Origin: Paenibacillus sp. G2S3
GTDB lineage: Bacteria; Bacillota; Bacilli; Paenibacillales; Paenibacillaceae
Length of the DNA stretch: 64,000 nucleotides
NCBI RefSeq assembly: GCF_030123105.1
Contig: NZ_CP126095.1
Span: forward strand, 5,518,001-5,582,000
Direction of reading: 5' to 3'
Shown: one piece after another, positions 34,910-43,285 of the stretch
Numbering within the stretch: position 1 is the stretch's first letter
Layout of the letters: each line of letters opens with the position of its first letter
Position numbers and translations under genes: made by a program
The notes under the pieces: generated by a model
The model's database searches: none
Told to the model about the DNA's origin: nothing
The model's input: the letters and a program-made list of their open reading frames with translations, nothing else

Positions 34910-35980
34910 ATGAAAGTTTTATTCACGTTTTATATACCGAGTGGCGGGGTGGAGACCTTAAACAAGCTGCGGTGTGAGAGTCTCCAGCGTAATGGGATTG
35001 AATGCCATGTTTTATATCTAATGCCTGGTTCAGGAAGCCAGAATAAGGCTAACTTTCCGGTGTTCATTTCCTCTATAGATGAGGAGATTAAAGAAGTACT
35101 TGATACCCATAACTATGATGCCATTATTGTTACATCCGATTATTTATTGCTGAAGCGTCTGCGTGAGCTCGGTTACGGCGGTATTTTGATATACGAATCT
35201 CAAGGACTTGGAAAACGCAGTCATGCGGAAGACCTAATCAAAGACGCTATTCCTTATTTCCGCTCCTACTGTAACGCTGTCCTAATCCCACCAACGGATC
35301 ATTTACTGGAGCTGTTTATTGAAATCTGTCCATGGCTGCATCGGTATGTCATTCCCAATATTGTTGATGTCCAGTCTTTTCAGCATATCCCTGCCGAGCC
35401 TCCCGCAGATCCGGTCATCGCTTGGGTAGGGCGTTTGGAGAGCAACAAAAATTGGCGAGAATATTTGAGAATTGCCCATCAAATTCGCCTTCACAAACCA
35501 AACCTTCATTTATGGATGTTTCATGACCCTGAATTAGCCACAGAAGATCAAAAGCTATCCTTCCAAGAAGAATTGCATGCCTTAGGTCTGAATGACCGTT
35601 TAAGTACCTTTACCAATATCCCTAACCATGTGATGCCCATTTATTATTCGTCCATAGCTAATTCTGGAGGGTTCCTGTTATCCACTTCAGTTACAGAAGG
35701 ATTTGGCTATGCCGTTGCGGAAGCCATTTGCTGCACTTGTCCTGTACTTAGCACGGATTCTGACGGGGTTAGATCCTTTATTGTGCATAATATCTCAGGT
35801 AAATTTTATCCGCTTGGCAACATCGAAACCGCCGTCAATGAAGGGCTAGAGCTAATGAACAATATGCCACTACGAAATGCACTCCGCCAGCAAGGAAGAA
35901 ATTATATGGTTTCACGTTACGGTTCGGAAAAATATGCGCAGTCTTTTCGTGAAATGATGAACTCCTTTGCCATCTTCTAA
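34910..35980 (+). CDS. Glycosyltransferase, GT4-like (GT-B fold)
   Basis: 356 residues. N-terminal half with IPSGGVETLNKLRCESLQRN, C-terminal nucleotide-sugar domain with VIAWVGRLESNKNWREYLRI and STSVTEGFGYAVAEAICCTC (the Glu-rich donor-binding motif of GT4). Cytosolic, transferring a sugar from a nucleotide-activated donor to a glycan acceptor. AGGAGG precedes the ATG. It faces the minus-strand glycan operon and shares a terminator with it; first gene of the surface-glycan region. Confidence 0.88.
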   Translation: MKVLFTFYIPSGGVETLNKLRCESLQRNGIECHVLYLMPGSGSQNKANFPVFISSIDEEIKEVLDTHNYDAIIVTSDYLLLKRLRELGYGGILIYESQGLGKRSHAEDLIKDAIPYFRSYCNAVLIPPTDHLLELFIEICPWLHRYVIPNIVDVQSFQHIPAEPPADPVIAWVGRLESNKNWREYLRIAHQIRLHKPNLHLWMFHDPELATEDQKLSFQEELHALGLNDRLSTFTNIPNHVMPIYYSSIANSGGFLLSTSVTEGFGYAVAEAICCTCPVLSTDSDGVRSFIVHNISGKFYPLGNIETAVNEGLELMNNMPLRNALRQQGRNYMVSRYGSEKYAQSFREMMNSFAIF

Positions 35981-35983
35981 CTG

Positions 35984-36031
35984 AAAAAGAACCTTCAGTC
36001 CACTTTATTTGTGGATTTGAAGGTTCTTTTA
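35984..36031. terminator. Bidirectional rho-independent terminator
   Basis: AAAGAACCTTCAGTCCAC / GTGGATTTGAAGGTTCTTT with loop TTTATTT and flanking A/T runs, between converging glycosyltransferase genes. Confidence 0.92.
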
Positions 36032-36045
36032 TGATTTGGGACATA

Positions 36046-37086
36046 CTAAGATGGATTTCTTGATACAATCTCAAATAGCACATTTTGAAGTATTTGTGTG
36101 CTTTTTTCCCAAGTGAAATCCTGTGAAACCTGTTCACCCTTACGAGCCAATCGTTGGCGTAAAGCCGGGTCTCTGATTAAGGTTATAATGTCATCTGCAA
36201 GCCGGTTCTGAAATCGGTAAGACATTAAGCAGTTATGGCCATGCGTGCAATATTCCATATTCCCACCGGAGTAAACCGTAACGAGCGCCGCGCCGCAACG
36301 CATAGCCTCGATTCCTGGCAACGAACCTGTATCATACGTACTCGAACTCACAAAAATGTCGCTCTCACTATAATGGAAACAAAGTTCAGCATCATTCGCT
36401 GGAGTCCTTATTTGGTAACGTTCATCGTTCACTAGGGTTTGAAGCGTTGGAGATTCCGCTTGTTCTCCGGGAGGAGAAATTAAATAAAGTTCAACCTCTG
36501 GATGTTGGGCTTTAACCTTGTTTAATTGTTGAAGTAAATAATTCTGCTCACGGTGAGCTGAGAATCCACCTTCTGTCTTGCGCATAATCGCGGAAATTAC
36601 CAGCCTTTTTTTAGGATCACGGATTTTAAGATTTCTAAAAACTTGGCCTACACCGATTGGCACGATTCTCCCTTTAATTCCATGATTCATCTGGACAATT
36701 CCTTGTTGCCAGCGCGAAAGAACGAGTAGGTTAGGCGTAATATTATACGATGAAAAAGAACGGTTATTGTCAGGTAAAAAGGTTGGCTCATAACAAAGCG
36801 CCAATCGAACATGAACGCCTTTACCGTCTTCACTTGCCCGCTGCGATACCTCGACTGTGGTATAGAAGTTGGAGATAATCACATCTCCTACAGGAAAATC
36901 GCTTGCTGCCAGTTCTCCTGTTTTTGCATAGACCAGTTCACATTTCATCTCGTATTCTACGACACCATCGCTGGGTAAGAGGATCGTCACTTCATGACCA
37001 ATTTCTGTAAGACGATTAGTCAGCTCTGCCAGCATACGCTGCGCCCCACCCCTGGTTAGAGTTAGAACAGGAAATATTAACTTCAT
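36046..37086 (-). CDS. Glycosyltransferase, GT4-like (GT-B fold)
   Basis: 346 residues. The N-terminus PVLTLTRGGAQRMLAELTNR is the classic GT4 start; GLGQVF-like GVGQVFRNLKI and SSSTYDTGSLPGIEAMRCGA form the donor-side motifs. Last gene of an eight-gene minus-strand operon beginning at 43019; its start overlaps the preceding GT2 gene's stop by ATGA. Acceptor and donor unknown. Confidence 0.87.
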   Translation of the reverse strand: MKLIFPVLTLTRGGAQRMLAELTNRLTEIGHEVTILLPSDGVVEYEMKCELVYAKTGELAASDFPVGDVIISNFYTTVEVSQRASEDGKGVHVRLALCYEPTFLPDNNRSFSSYNITPNLLVLSRWQQGIVQMNHGIKGRIVPIGVGQVFRNLKIRDPKKRLVISAIMRKTEGGFSAHREQNYLLQQLNKVKAQHPEVELYLISPPGEQAESPTLQTLVNDERYQIRTPANDAELCFHYSESDIFVSSSTYDTGSLPGIEAMRCGAALVTVYSGGNMEYCTHGHNCLMSYRFQNRLADDIITLIRDPALRQRLARKGEQVSQDFTWEKSTQILQNVLFEIVSRNPS

Positions 37087-37805
37087 CTCCTTCTCTCCTT
37101 TAGCAACAACCGCGATAGAACCCGGTGATGTCTTGCTTGTACCTGCTCAATCTCCCTTGTCTGCTCCTCTTTGTGAATTACTGAGCCCATCTCGTTATGA
37201 ACTCGGTAATCAAGCAGCGGTTCCTCTATATAAGACCATGTATAATACGGCAAAATACGCAGCCATAGATCATAATCTTGTGTATATAAAAATTTCTCAT
37301 TGAATTTTCCAACTGCGCGTAAAATATCCATATGAAGAAGCACAGTACTTCCATTCACCGGGCAGCCTAACATCATGGTCTCAATAAGCTGTGCCCTACT
37401 GTCAAAAATCATACTTATCGTCTCGGAAATCCGCTTACCCTGCTCGTTTATATAATAGTAGGCTGTATAATTAAACAAAGTGCCTGTGCTCTTGAGCATT
37501 TGCATCTGATGTTTGATTTTATTCGGATGAAATAAATCGTCAGCACTTAACCAGGCAAAATAGGTTCCCGTAGCCACGTCTATTCCTTTGTTTAGCGCGG
37601 AGGCGGTTCCTCCATTATTTTTTCGCTTATAAATGATCTTATCCATGAAGGGTTCAAGCTTCTCCCTCCAAAGAGTAGACCCATCATCAATTACAATGAT
37701 CTCTATGTTCGAGTAACTTTGTTCCACGACGCTTTGAATCGCGAGATCCACGTATGGACAGTTATAAAAAGGAATGATTACCGACACTTTAGGTTCTTCA
37801 CTCAT
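37083..37805 (-). CDS. Family 2 glycosyltransferase
   Basis: 240 residues from the ATG at 37805, which has GGAGGTGAG; an upstream in-frame ATG lacks a site. GT-A fold: VSVIIPFYNCPYVDLAIQSV, DDG at VIDDGSTLW, WLSADDLFHPNKI (DxD-like SADD) and the catalytic region QDYDLWLRILPYY. It closely resembles the GT2 gene at 38420, so the pair probably arose by duplication and may add consecutive residues. Confidence 0.9.
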   Translation of the reverse strand: MSEEPKVSVIIPFYNCPYVDLAIQSVVEQSYSNIEIIVIDDGSTLWREKLEPFMDKIIYKRKNNGGTASALNKGIDVATGTYFAWLSADDLFHPNKIKHQMQMLKSTGTLFNYTAYYYINEQGKRISETISMIFDSRAQLIETMMLGCPVNGSTVLLHMDILRAVGKFNEKFLYTQDYDLWLRILPYYTWSYIEEPLLDYRVHNEMGSVIHKEEQTREIEQVQARHHRVLSRLLLKERRR

Positions 37806-37836
37806 GCGCTCACCTCCTTCACCTGAAGCTCGGCCT

Positions 37837-38412
37837 TTATACTGTTTTGCAAGCCAATAAGGCATCTACCGGAGCATGACTTTCACCAAACGCTTCACGA
37901 AACGATGGATTTTGAGCATGATGAAAGCCTTTAAGTACAGTTACAGCATACCCCAGCTCCATAAAGTCCTCCGGCTCCCATCCGCTCCGGTGCTTTTGAT
38001 AATGTTCTCCTTGCAAGTGATAATGGTCCATTCCCTCCTGCGGAAAAAAACCCCGAGGTGTAAATACGACTACACGATTATAGGCGATCCTCTCTGCCAT
38101 CCCGAGTAATCTCTGTCCTTCCTTCTTTTCAAAGTGTTCTATGGAATCGATAAAAGTGACCGCTGAGAACGTCTTAGGAAGGAATAATTTATCCATATGA
38201 CAAGCATCCCCGTGCACAGGAATAATATGAGGTGATTTATATTTACGATGCAGTAGGTAAGGTCTGTGAATTTCTAGTCCAAGGACTACTGCGGCTTCAT
38301 ACCGTTCAAGCAGGGTACCGGTGCCGCTGCCGATATCCAGTATACTTTCACAGAATTTCAATTGTTCCAATAAGATTGGTAGAAAGTCATTCACTTCAAT
38401 TACCCGGTACAT
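37837..38412 (-). CDS. SAM-dependent methyltransferase, class I
   Basis: 191 residues. SAM-binding motif I SILDIGSGTGTLLERYEAA, acidic strand VLGLEIHRPYLL, and SAVTFIDSIEHFEKKEGQRL typical of Methyltransf_11/23 members. It lies between two GT2 genes of the operon with 8 and 31 base gaps, so it probably methylates a sugar of the glycan (inference), capping or altering the chain. Confidence 0.82.
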   Translation of the reverse strand: MYRVIEVNDFLPILLEQLKFCESILDIGSGTGTLLERYEAAVVLGLEIHRPYLLHRKYKSPHIIPVHGDACHMDKLFLPKTFSAVTFIDSIEHFEKKEGQRLLGMAERIAYNRVVVFTPRGFFPQEGMDHYHLQGEHYQKHRSGWEPEDFMELGYAVTVLKGFHHAQNPSFREAFGESHAPVDALLACKTV

Positions 38413-38419
38413 AACCTTC

Positions 38420-39136
38420 TTACCCCCCCATAGAAGAGATCAAATGCTGGAGCGGACCCTTGTAACGAGCGTTAGTTGCAGCTGCTTCTGCCATAATGAC
38501 ATCGTAATATTTAAGCGTCCCCATCCCTTCATGATTACGGTAAGCGGTGAGTGACTGATTCAGCATAACAGGTGCATACCCGTTCAGAATCGCGCGGTAC
38601 CATAAATCATAGTCATGTGTATAGGGAAGTGATTCATTAAAAAGCCCAATCGCTCCAAACACCTCTCGTTTGAACATCACCGTACAGCCATTAATAGGAT
38701 TACCCTGTAAAAAACAACGTAAATAATCGAGGTAACTAGGAAACAATTGCGCTGCGTTCATCTGAATCAACTGAGATTGACCGTTAATATAATTGAAGTT
38801 GGTATAGGAGATTAACAGGTGGTTTTGTTCCATGAACAGCACCTGATTATTGATTTTGTCTCGGTAAAATAAGTCATCTGAGCTGAGCCAGGCCACATAG
38901 TCTCCGGTTGCATGCAAGATGCCGTGATTCAGAGCGGAGGCGGTTCCTCCGTTGCTTTTTCCCAAATAATGAATTCGCGGAAAATACGGTCGAATCAGAT
39001 CTGCATGAACGGTCGAGCCGTCATCGACGACGATGATTTCGTAAGGTTCCCAAGACTGTGAAAGCACACTTTGCAAGGCATGCTCTATATAAGGGCAGTT
39101 ATAAAAAGGGATCACTACCGATACTTTCGGTCTCAT
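38420..39136 (-). CDS. Family 2 glycosyltransferase
   Basis: 238 residues from the ATG at 39136, behind GGAAGG and overlapping the epimerase stop by ATGA. Motifs parallel those at 37083: VSVVIPFYNCPYIEHALQSV, VDDGSTVHADLI, WLSSDDLFYRDKI and THDYDLWYRAILNGYAP. Retaining or inverting nature and acceptor unknown. Confidence 0.9.
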   Translation of the reverse strand: MRPKVSVVIPFYNCPYIEHALQSVLSQSWEPYEIIVVDDGSTVHADLIRPYFPRIHYLGKSNGGTASALNHGILHATGDYVAWLSSDDLFYRDKINNQVLFMEQNHLLISYTNFNYINGQSQLIQMNAAQLFPSYLDYLRCFLQGNPINGCTVMFKREVFGAIGLFNESLPYTHDYDLWYRAILNGYAPVMLNQSLTAYRNHEGMGTLKYYDVIMAEAAATNARYKGPLQHLISSMGG

Positions 39137-40116
39137 AACATCCGTCCTTCCCAGTTCGCACGACAATAGTCCAAAATATCTGTTAAGGACTGACTAAACT
39201 CGATTTCTGGCTTCCAGCCCAGTGAAGATACATTTTCCTCCGGTGTTGCAGAGGCGTCTGAAGGTGTTGATCGATCCCCCGCCACTCCGTTTTCCGGAAT
39301 AGAGAGAGCAGCTTGTTCTGGTCCCCAATCCATCGGAACCGAAGCAATGGAATGGCTTATTAGCTGCTCCGCAATATCGCCAAGTTGCCGCTGCGTTCCT
39401 GAATCAATTCGGTAGATGGTTCCATTAGTACCTTTGCGCAATATAAAGTCATAAGCTCTTACAGCATCGCGTACATCCAAAAAATCACGTAATGCATAGC
39501 GAGAAGAAAGTTTGAAGGGAGGTATTTCTTCGCCTGCATGGACTTCACTACGAACAATATGCTGTGCCAATAAAGAGCAGAAGCCAGTAGAAGGACCGGG
39601 ACCGATCAGGTTGCAGGGCTCAGCCAGCAGAACGGGCTGTTTAAACAGCGTCCCCCAAGCTAAGGACACCAGCTCTTCTATTGTTTTGCTGAGGCTATAT
39701 GGGTGTGGTGGTCCTGCCACCACACCGGGTTTGAATTTAAGTCGCGAGCCTGCTACAAGAATCCGACTGGTAGGTAGACTTCGCATGGCTTCTAGCAAAT
39801 ATAACGTAGCCATCACATTCGTCTCCATAAAGAGCAAAGGGTTACGCCAAGACTCAGGCACCGAGTTGTTTCCTGCCAAATGAAGGACAGCCTCCGGTGT
39901 AGTTTCCTTTATCATCTCAGCAACGGCCTTCCGATTGCTTAAATCACAGTGATAAACCTTCACTCCTTCTGGAAACAAAGCGGAAGCGAGGACACCCGCT
40001 GTCGATGGCGGACGCACCACAGCGGTAACCTCAGCGCCTCCTGCCGAGAACAAATGAACAGCATGTCGACCGGTGAATCCGGCCGCCCCGGTAATCAGTA
40101 GTTTTTGACCTTTCAT
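39133..40116 (-). CDS. NAD(P)-dependent nucleotide-sugar epimerase/dehydratase-like protein
   Basis: 327 residues, extended SDR fold. NAD motif LLITGAAGFTGRHAVHL; catalytic Tyr-Lys in HPYSLSKTIEELVSLAWG; Ser/Thr equivalent in RILVAGSRLKF. Substrate loop GPGPSTGFCSLLAQHIVR resembles GDP-mannose 4,6-dehydratase or reductase relatives. Third-last sugar-nucleotide enzyme in the operon, overlapping its neighbours on both sides by four bases. May make a further deoxysugar or modify the UDP-sugar from the preceding three enzymes. Confidence 0.75.
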   Translation of the reverse strand: MKGQKLLITGAAGFTGRHAVHLFSAGGAEVTAVVRPPSTAGVLASALFPEGVKVYHCDLSNRKAVAEMIKETTPEAVLHLAGNNSVPESWRNPLLFMETNVMATLYLLEAMRSLPTSRILVAGSRLKFKPGVVAGPPHPYSLSKTIEELVSLAWGTLFKQPVLLAEPCNLIGPGPSTGFCSLLAQHIVRSEVHAGEEIPPFKLSSRYALRDFLDVRDAVRAYDFILRKGTNGTIYRIDSGTQRQLGDIAEQLISHSIASVPMDWGPEQAALSIPENGVAGDRSTPSDASATPEENVSSLGWKPEIEFSQSLTDILDYCRANWEGRML

Positions 40117-40952
40117 GGGGACATCTCTGACTGCTTCATCCAGTCAGCCAGTTCTTGCAGCATCAAGGGGTACGAAGGCAACGGCAAATTAACATCCGTT
40201 CTTGTATTCACTAATGTTCGATCTTGAACATGTTCATCTTCAGGGATGATTTCTACATCCTCTTTATGAAAGGTAGCCTGAATGTGTTGAAGCAGCTCAT
40301 ACTTACTTACCGGCTTCGGATGTGCTAAGTGAATCAGCCCCGATACCGTGGAATCCAGCAGCGTATCCACTGCTTTAGCTAATTGGAGTGTAGTGACTCC
40401 ATTCCACATCACCCGGCGGTATCCTGATACTTGACCACGCTGTGCCAGGAACCAATCCATCAGACCAATACCGTCTGGGCGGATTTCCGGACCAATAATC
40501 GAAGTGCGGATCGTAAGATGTCCAGGTTTTTGCACCTCACCAAGACTTTTTGAAATCGCATAGACAGAGGTTCCATCAGGAGCATCCTGCTCGGTGTACC
40601 CTCCGCGTGTTCCTTCAAACACGCAGTCGGTACTGATATGGATAAGTCTTGCATGAACAGCTTCCGCCATTCGCCACAAGTGGTGCGGAAGAAAGCCATT
40701 CACGTGGTAAGCCCCTATTTTGTCACGTTCTGCGAATTGATTGAGTACCCCCATCGCATTAATGATGCAATGGGGGGAGACGATATCGACCAGCTTCTCT
40801 ACTCCGGCTATATCGTTTGCATCTACATACAGCCCGCCAAGATCACTCTTATCCCGGGTTGTATGGAAGACGTGATGCTTGCCCTGGCGGCGAAAATAAT
40901 CCGCCAGCATATGCCCCGCCATACCGTTTCCACCAAGGATAAGCAGCTTCAT
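40113..40952 (-). CDS. RmlD-like nucleotide-sugar 4-ketoreductase
   Basis: 279 residues. NAD(P) motif LLILGGNGMAGHMLADYF, RmlD hallmark ARLIHISTDCVFEGTRGGYT and active-site Tyr-Lys in TSVYAISKSLGEV. It follows a UDP-GlcNAc 4,6-dehydratase/5-epimerase and a UDP-GlcNAc 2-epimerase, the same three-enzyme set as CapE-CapF-CapG (UDP-L-FucNAc) or WbvB-WbvR-WbvD (UDP-L-QuiNAc). CapF carries an extra C-terminal cupin that is missing here; the short RmlD-like form matches WbvR better. GGGGAGGG precedes the ATG. Confidence 0.8.
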   Translation of the reverse strand: MKLLILGGNGMAGHMLADYFRRQGKHHVFHTTRDKSDLGGLYVDANDIAGVEKLVDIVSPHCIINAMGVLNQFAERDKIGAYHVNGFLPHHLWRMAEAVHARLIHISTDCVFEGTRGGYTEQDAPDGTSVYAISKSLGEVQKPGHLTIRTSIIGPEIRPDGIGLMDWFLAQRGQVSGYRRVMWNGVTTLQLAKAVDTLLDSTVSGLIHLAHPKPVSKYELLQHIQATFHKEDVEIIPEDEHVQDRTLVNTRTDVNLPLPSYPLMLQELADWMKQSEMSP

Positions 40953-41935
40953 TGCAGGAACCCTCCCCGAATCAGGATGCTCTTGATCTCTTCCTGATCC
41001 ATTAGATTCGTCTCAGAGCTAAAGCTATTAAAAGAGACATGAGGATAAGCGCTATAATGTGCCTTTAACTCTGGCATGTTCAGCGTAGGGAGTATCACTA
41101 GATACTGTTCATCGTAGACAACGGTTGTTAAGCTTTCGAAATCGCTCATTAGAATCTCGTGTATTTTCTCCCCCGGACGAATTCCGGTCTCGATAATACT
41201 TACATTCGGCTCTCCAGAGGCCTCAATTAACACCTCAGCCAGGTCGATAATCCGGCAGGTCGGCATCGTCATGACAAAGATTTCCCCACCTAAGCTAACC
41301 TCAGAAGCTTTAAATAACAATGTAATTGCATCGCGTAGGGTGAAAAAGAAACGGGTCATTTTCATATCGGTAATGCGTACCTGTCCCTTGTCCTTGATCT
41401 GCTTCATGAACAAATGCACTACGCTGCCGTTCGTTCCGAGCACATTCCCTCCACGTACGGTTACAAAACGGGTGTTTGAGCCAATTAGATTGGCATAGAC
41501 GAACAATTTTTCCCCAATCGCTTTGGTCATTCCATAGAAGTTCGACGGGTTCGCAGCCTTATCCGTAGAGATGTAAATGGCCTTCTCAACGCCATTCACA
41601 ATGGCTGCTTCGATCACATTCTGAGTGCCTACAACATTGGTTTTGAGCGCTTCATAGGGCTGATCTTCACAGACCGGAACATGTTTGAGCGCCGCCAAAT
41701 GGAAGATATAATCAACGCCACGGCAAGCGGCGATCAGCGCATCCTTGTCACGGATATCACCAATGATAAAGCTGAGACGTTGATCCTCGAACTCCCGACT
41801 CATCGCCACCTGAGCGGATTCACTGCGGGAGAAGACGATGATTTCCTTAGGATTTTGCGGCAGAAGTTGCCTAATCAGCTCATGCCCCCAGGAACCGGTG
41901 CCGCCTGTGACCACAATCCGTTTATTATTGAACAT
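40949..41935 (-). CDS. UDP-N-acetylglucosamine 4,6-dehydratase/5-epimerase (CapE/FnlA-like)
   Basis: 328 residues from the ATG at 41935, behind GGAGGG. NAD motif IVVTGGTGSWGHELIRQLL, AALKHVPVCEDQPYEALKTN (the polysaccharide biosynthesis CapD-like signature), ISTDKAANPSNFYGMTKAIG with a YGMTK variant of YxxxK, and ETGIRPGEKIHEILMSD. Converts UDP-GlcNAc to the 4-keto-6-deoxy-L-sugar nucleotide. Overlaps the 2-epimerase gene by 11 bases and the reductase by four. Confidence 0.9.
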   Translation of the reverse strand: MFNNKRIVVTGGTGSWGHELIRQLLPQNPKEIIVFSRSESAQVAMSREFEDQRLSFIIGDIRDKDALIAACRGVDYIFHLAALKHVPVCEDQPYEALKTNVVGTQNVIEAAIVNGVEKAIYISTDKAANPSNFYGMTKAIGEKLFVYANLIGSNTRFVTVRGGNVLGTNGSVVHLFMKQIKDKGQVRITDMKMTRFFFTLRDAITLLFKASEVSLGGEIFVMTMPTCRIIDLAEVLIEASGEPNVSIIETGIRPGEKIHEILMSDFESLTTVVYDEQYLVILPTLNMPELKAHYSAYPHVSFNSFSSETNLMDQEEIKSILIRGGFLQ

Positions 41936-43019
41936 GCAGGTTCCCTCCAAGCAAAAATTTAACTACCTTTACCGAAACATCCGGAGTCAAGTAACCTTCC
42001 GGAGCCTCCCAATCCCGACGGAGCGCTGTCATCAGCTTGACGCTGCGCAGAATACTTTTCTGGTCCACACCTGACACCACGTTACTTCCGCAATCTACCG
42101 TTTCTGGACGCTCCGTTGTTCTGCGAATCGTAACGGTTGGCACTTTCATCAAGCAGCATTCCTCCTGTACGGTCCCACTGTCGGTGATGGCACACAAGGC
42201 ATGCTGTTCCAAATAAACAAAATCAAAAAATCCGAAGGGCTCATGAAATTCAACGAGAGGGTTCATTGGAAGAGAAAGTTGCTCGGTTAGTTTGGAGCGA
42301 GTGCGAGGATGAATGCTGCATATTAAACGAATTCCAAAATGCTCAGCCACTGCGTTAAGACCTGACATAATTTGTACAAGGGACTCTGGATCATCTACAT
42401 TTTCTGCACGATGTGCTGTTACAAGGAAATACTGCCCTGAGGTAAGATTCAGCTGCTCCAGAATACTGCTAGCCTGGATTTTTGGTTCAAAATGAGTCAT
42501 GACCTCATGAATCGGATTTCCTGTTAACACAATACGTCTGCTTGGGAAGCCTTCGCTGATTAGATGTCTTTTGCTCTGCTGTGTATATGGCATATTAATG
42601 GTCGAAACGGCATCTATGACACGGCGGTTTTTCTCTTCGGGCACTTTTAGGTCATAGCAGCGGTTTCCCGCTTCCATATGCACTACCGGAATACCCATCC
42701 GTTCGGCCAAAATCGCGCATAATGCGCTATTCGTATCCCCCAGAAGCAAGACACGGTCTGGCTGTTCTTTCTGTAAAATGCTTTCTAGCCCTCCGAACAT
42801 GGCGGCAAGCTGGCCGCCGAGTCCTGCTTGCTTATCTTGCAGCACATAATCCGGCGCCCGCAGTCCCAGCTCAGAAAAGAAAATACCGCTGAGACTGGCG
42901 GTAAAGTTCTGGCCTGTATGCACCAGGATATGCCGCTCAGCATGTTCGTCGAGAAGCGGAATGATTACACTGAGGCGGATGATTTCAGGCCTCGTGCCTA
43001 AAATCGTCATGATCTTCAT
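41925..43019 (-). CDS. UDP-N-acetylglucosamine 2-epimerase family (CapG/FnlC/WbvD-like)
   Basis: 364 residues, GT-B fold. MTILGTRPEIIRLSVIIPLL, LLGDTNSALCAILAERMGIP, MEAGNRCYDLKVPEEKNRRV, and AITDSGTVQEECCLMKVPTV with the conserved SGT/EE active-site residues. In this gene setting it probably epimerises C2 of the L-sugar made by the next two enzymes rather than making ManNAc, because the family includes both activities and the trio is complete. First gene of the eight-gene operon; GGGGAGTG precedes the ATG. Confidence 0.88.
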   Translation of the reverse strand: MKIMTILGTRPEIIRLSVIIPLLDEHAERHILVHTGQNFTASLSGIFFSELGLRAPDYVLQDKQAGLGGQLAAMFGGLESILQKEQPDRVLLLGDTNSALCAILAERMGIPVVHMEAGNRCYDLKVPEEKNRRVIDAVSTINMPYTQQSKRHLISEGFPSRRIVLTGNPIHEVMTHFEPKIQASSILEQLNLTSGQYFLVTAHRAENVDDPESLVQIMSGLNAVAEHFGIRLICSIHPRTRSKLTEQLSLPMNPLVEFHEPFGFFDFVYLEQHALCAITDSGTVQEECCLMKVPTVTIRRTTERPETVDCGSNVVSGVDQKSILRSVKLMTALRRDWEAPEGYLTPDVSVKVVKFLLGGNLHVQ

Positions 43020-43117
43020 GAGTTCACTCCCCTGCCTGTTTGATGATAGTCTGACTTGGCTCAGTCAGGTGGACTAAGCTTTAAAGAAAATGGGGCGCTT
43101 ATCGGGACTGGGCCAAT

Positions 43118-43285
43118 CTACGGGATTTATACCGTTTATTTGGCGGTTCCGGCTGGATTCGCGGCGATCGGGGGGATTTATGCCCCTCTTTTCGCTCATT
43201 TGGCCGGACTCGCGGCGATCGAGGGCATAAATGCCCTCTTTCCGCTCAGCTTGCCACCTTCGCGGCAAGCAGGGCATTTACGCCG
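43118..43285. repeat. Tandem about 51-bp hairpin repeat, 3 full and 1 partial copy
   Basis: Units carry GGGATTTATACC/GGGGATTTATGCCCC/GAGGGCATAAATGCCCTC palindromes followed by TTTGGC... and GCGGCGATCG. Same period and ATTTAT-centred palindrome as 6860-6985. The last partial copy supplies the stop codon of the neighbouring glycosyltransferase. Confidence 0.75.

Noticed and set aside
37083..39136. The two similar GT2 genes as an assembly duplication
   Set aside because: They differ throughout at amino-acid level and flank a distinct methyltransferase, so they are true paralogues.
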